From contig URZB01000096.1 of assembly GCA_900552295.1 (NCBI GenBank), forward strand, positions 1-6,280: DNA of 6,280 nt. The letters are read 5' to 3'. The position numbers and the translations under genes were made by a program. Positions 5,346-6,280 of the stretch are shown piece by piece (position 1 is the first letter of the stretch; every line of letters begins with the position of its first letter). The notes below the pieces were generated by a model. That model was not told where the DNA came from and searched no databases. It saw nothing but the letters and a program-made list of their open reading frames with translations. The DNA comes from an uncultured Collinsella sp. Its GTDB lineage: Bacteria > Actinomycetota > Coriobacteriia > Coriobacteriales > Coriobacteriaceae.

Positions 5346-5420
5346 TTGAACATCGCGGCCAGGCGGGGCGGTAGCACGGATCCGTCTCGCCCGGCTGTGT
5401 CCCGTCGGGTGTCAACCGGT

Positions 5421-5461
5421 GCGGGGTCTGCAAGCGCAGCAGGTCCCGCCCTTTTTGTTTT
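5421..5461 (+). terminator. Intrinsic terminator of the flavoprotein gene
   Basis: An 11-bp stem, GCGGGGTCTGC (5421-5431) with GCAGGTCCCGC (5439-5449), has two G·U pairs and a seven-base loop. It is followed by CC and then TTTTTGTTTT. It lies about 75 bases after the stop codon. Confidence 0.9.
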
Positions 5462-5616
5462 GCTTCGGTGGATGGCAATGCGCGGTAATCATGAGGAGTG
5501 AGGACGTCTACTGCCTTGCAGATTACTCAAAATTATTGGGAGAGGGGTTAATAACTATATCCTCTATACCAAAGGACATAAAGAGATGCCAATTTTGTTG
5601 ACAAGCGAATGACGAT

Positions 5617-5633
5617 TAGCTGCGAGTCAGCTA
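5617..5633. repeat. Inverted repeat TAGCTG/CAGCTA
   Basis: A perfect six-base inverted repeat around CGAGT in the AT-rich stretch. There is no U-run, so it is not a terminator; it could be a protein-binding site. Confidence 0.4.
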
Positions 5634-5665
5634 CCAGCGTAAATAATCGATAAAGAAATGTCGTA

Positions 5666-5679
5666 ATTTGGTGCCAAAT
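5666..5679. repeat. Palindrome ATTTGG-TG-CCAAAT
   Basis: A perfect six-base inverted repeat with a two-base centre, about 55 bases upstream of the promoter candidate of the helix-turn-helix gene. An operator-like dyad is plausible. No regulator is identified. Confidence 0.4.
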
Positions 5680-5715
5680 GCCCAGATAACGCCGCGTCTA
5701 TTTCAATTAACTACT

Positions 5716-5744
5716 TTGAGCAAACAGTAAAATGCTACTATCTA
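5716..5744 (+). promoter_or_regulatory. Candidate promoter of the helix-turn-helix gene
   Basis: TGC-TACTAT (5733-5741) is an extended -10 type element. TTGAGC at 5716-5721 is 17 bases from the poorer TATCTA (5739-5744) but only 14 from TACTAT. Either way transcription would start near 5748-5751, about 45 bases before the ATG at 5795. Confidence 0.4.
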
Positions 5745-5794
5745 ACTTGCACGTAAGAAAGCAGATTAACGGTTAAGGCTAAGAAGTGGCAGGT

Positions 5795-6190
5795 ATGTCG
5801 GAAGCAACTAGGACTCGCACGCATGCGCCTGAGGTTAGGCAGCGCGCCGTCGAGATCCTCCAAGAGGGGGTCGGTCATCGCGCCCTCGCCGCGGAGCTTG
5901 GCATTCCCCAGGCCACGGCTCGTCAGTGGGCCCGCGCATATGCCGTGGGCGGTGCCGACGCCGTTCTCAATGCCGGTTCGCATCATCACACCTATTCGTA
6001 CGACGTAAAGCTCGCTGTGGTTAAGGACCGTCTGGAAAACGGCTTGACGGTTCGCGAGGCCATGATCAAGCACAAGATTCCCAGCGAGTCTTCGGTCAAG
6101 GCTTGGTGCCGCCAGTACCGCGAGAGCGGTGAGTCCGCACTGGTCGATAAGCCGCGCGGTCGCAAGCCGCGCGTTAAAAAGGCGGAATAG
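5795..6190 (+). CDS. Double helix-turn-helix protein, IS150/InsJ-type OrfA-like
   Basis: A basic protein of 131 residues with two successive helix-turn-helix units, about 13-50 (VRQRAVEIL ... ATARQWARAY) and 71-109 (VKLAVVKDRL ... SSVKAWCRQY). This is the pattern of InsJ, the DNA-binding first ORF of IS150-group IS3 elements, where it binds the element ends with the OrfB integrase. It differs from InsJ (173 residues) in lacking the following leucine-zipper-like coil, ending in a Lys/Arg tail (RGRKPRVKKAE). No OrfB follows; a terminator does. So it may be an OrfA remnant or a domesticated DNA-binding protein. The ATG at 5795 has AGAAG eight bases upstream. A GTG at 5786, with AAGG seven bases upstream, would add three residues. 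Its G+C is like the core genes and unlike the upstream stretch. Confidence 0.82.
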   Translation: MSEATRTRTHAPEVRQRAVEILQEGVGHRALAAELGIPQATARQWARAYAVGGADAVLNAGSHHHTYSYDVKLAVVKDRLENGLTVREAMIKHKIPSESSVKAWCRQYRESGESALVDKPRGRKPRVKKAE

Positions 6191-6202
6191 CGAACGGGAT
6201 GG

Positions 6203-6225
6203 TGCGCCCACAGGGGCGCATTTTT
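6203..6225 (+). terminator. Intrinsic terminator after the helix-turn-helix gene
   Basis: A seven-base-pair stem, TGCGCCC (6203-6209) with GGGCGCA (6214-6220), has an ACAG tetraloop and runs into TTTTT. It starts 12 bases after the stop codon. Confidence 0.9.
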
Positions 6226-6246
6226 CGGCTTATAGGACAAAATGTG

Positions 6247-6261
6247 TGTCTACTTTAGGGG
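6247..6261 (-). mobile_element. Possible IS3-family terminal inverted repeat
   Basis: On the - strand this reads CCCCTAAAGTAGACA. It resembles, from memory, the GACCCC-TAAAGT-GGACA part common to many IS3/IS150-group ends. No partner copy is seen in the AT-rich stretch upstream, so any element would extend past the window or be decayed. Confidence 0.3.
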
Positions 6262-6280
6262 CATCGGCGCAGGTCGATGC
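6261..6280. repeat. Inverted repeat GCATCG/CGATGC at the window end
   Basis: GCATCG (6261-6266) pairs with CGATGC (6275-6280) around an eight-base loop. The sequence stops exactly at the end of the second arm, so more of a longer structure could be cut off. Confidence 0.4.

Larger units (their letters stand above)
5462..5785. other. AT-rich intergenic stretch without a supported gene
   Basis: The composition falls sharply against the flanking genes: bases 5521-5580 contain 20 G or C in 60. A 36-codon frame from ATG 5491 to TGA 5601 exists but has no ribosome binding site and no recognisable protein. What I can see is inverted repeats at 5617-5633 and 5666-5679, an isolated TTGACA at 5598-5603 without a matching -10, and a promoter-like element just before the helix-turn-helix gene. 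The region may be a long regulatory leader or the flank of an acquired segment. Confidence 0.6.

Noticed and set aside
5365..5392. T-box-like GGGGCGGTAGCACGG followed by CGCCC
   Set aside because: It matches a common T-box antiterminator sequence at about 11 of 14 bases, but only some 20 bases separate it from the upstream stop codon, so there is no room for a specifier stem, and no aminoacyl-tRNA or amino-acid gene follows.
5491..5601. 36-codon frame in the AT-rich stretch
   Set aside because: There is no ribosome binding site, the product is unrecognisable, and chance frames of this size are common.

Overview
The window reads as the end of a short draft-assembly contig from a high-G+C anaerobic actinobacterium. 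My best guess is a gut Coriobacteriia close to Collinsella. That rests on codon bias, the gene set (a folP-folK fusion, a type III pantothenate kinase, and an old-yellow-enzyme/dienoyl-CoA-reductase-like flavoprotein) and general family knowledge, not on a database match. The first 48 bases are not biological: they are an untrimmed Illumina Nextera i7 adapter. The true sequence starts at 49.

Left part (49-2514): the 3' part of a fused dihydropteroate synthase-HPPK gene (folate pathway) is followed with no gap by a degenerate biotin-protein-ligase-like gene. Both are on the + strand. They meet the type III pantothenate kinase gene coaX head-on (- strand), with an imperfect hairpin over the two stop codons. 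All three are B-vitamin/cofactor genes.

Middle (2515-3314): an initiator tRNA-fMet gene has its own promoter and a strong intrinsic terminator. It is followed by a striking array of four 57-bp palindromic units. Each unit is a 16-bp arm, a 25-bp core and a 16-bp arm. The units repeat every 80-81 bp, with 23-24 bp G-rich linkers, and the core of the third unit is inverted relative to the others. No protein is supported here.

Right part (3315-6280): one large gene encodes a 676-residue FMN/[4Fe-4S]/FAD/NAD(P) ene-reductase. It carries His-Gly-Asp-Arg where dienoyl-CoA reductases have their active-site Tyr segment, which I recall as the signature of the gut bilirubin reductase BilR. It ends in a clear intrinsic terminator. 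An AT-rich stretch of about 320 bp with inverted repeats follows. Then comes a small double helix-turn-helix gene resembling the first ORF of IS150-type insertion sequences, but with its own terminator. The last bases contain an IS3-family-like terminal motif and an inverted repeat, so the contig may stop at a mobile element.
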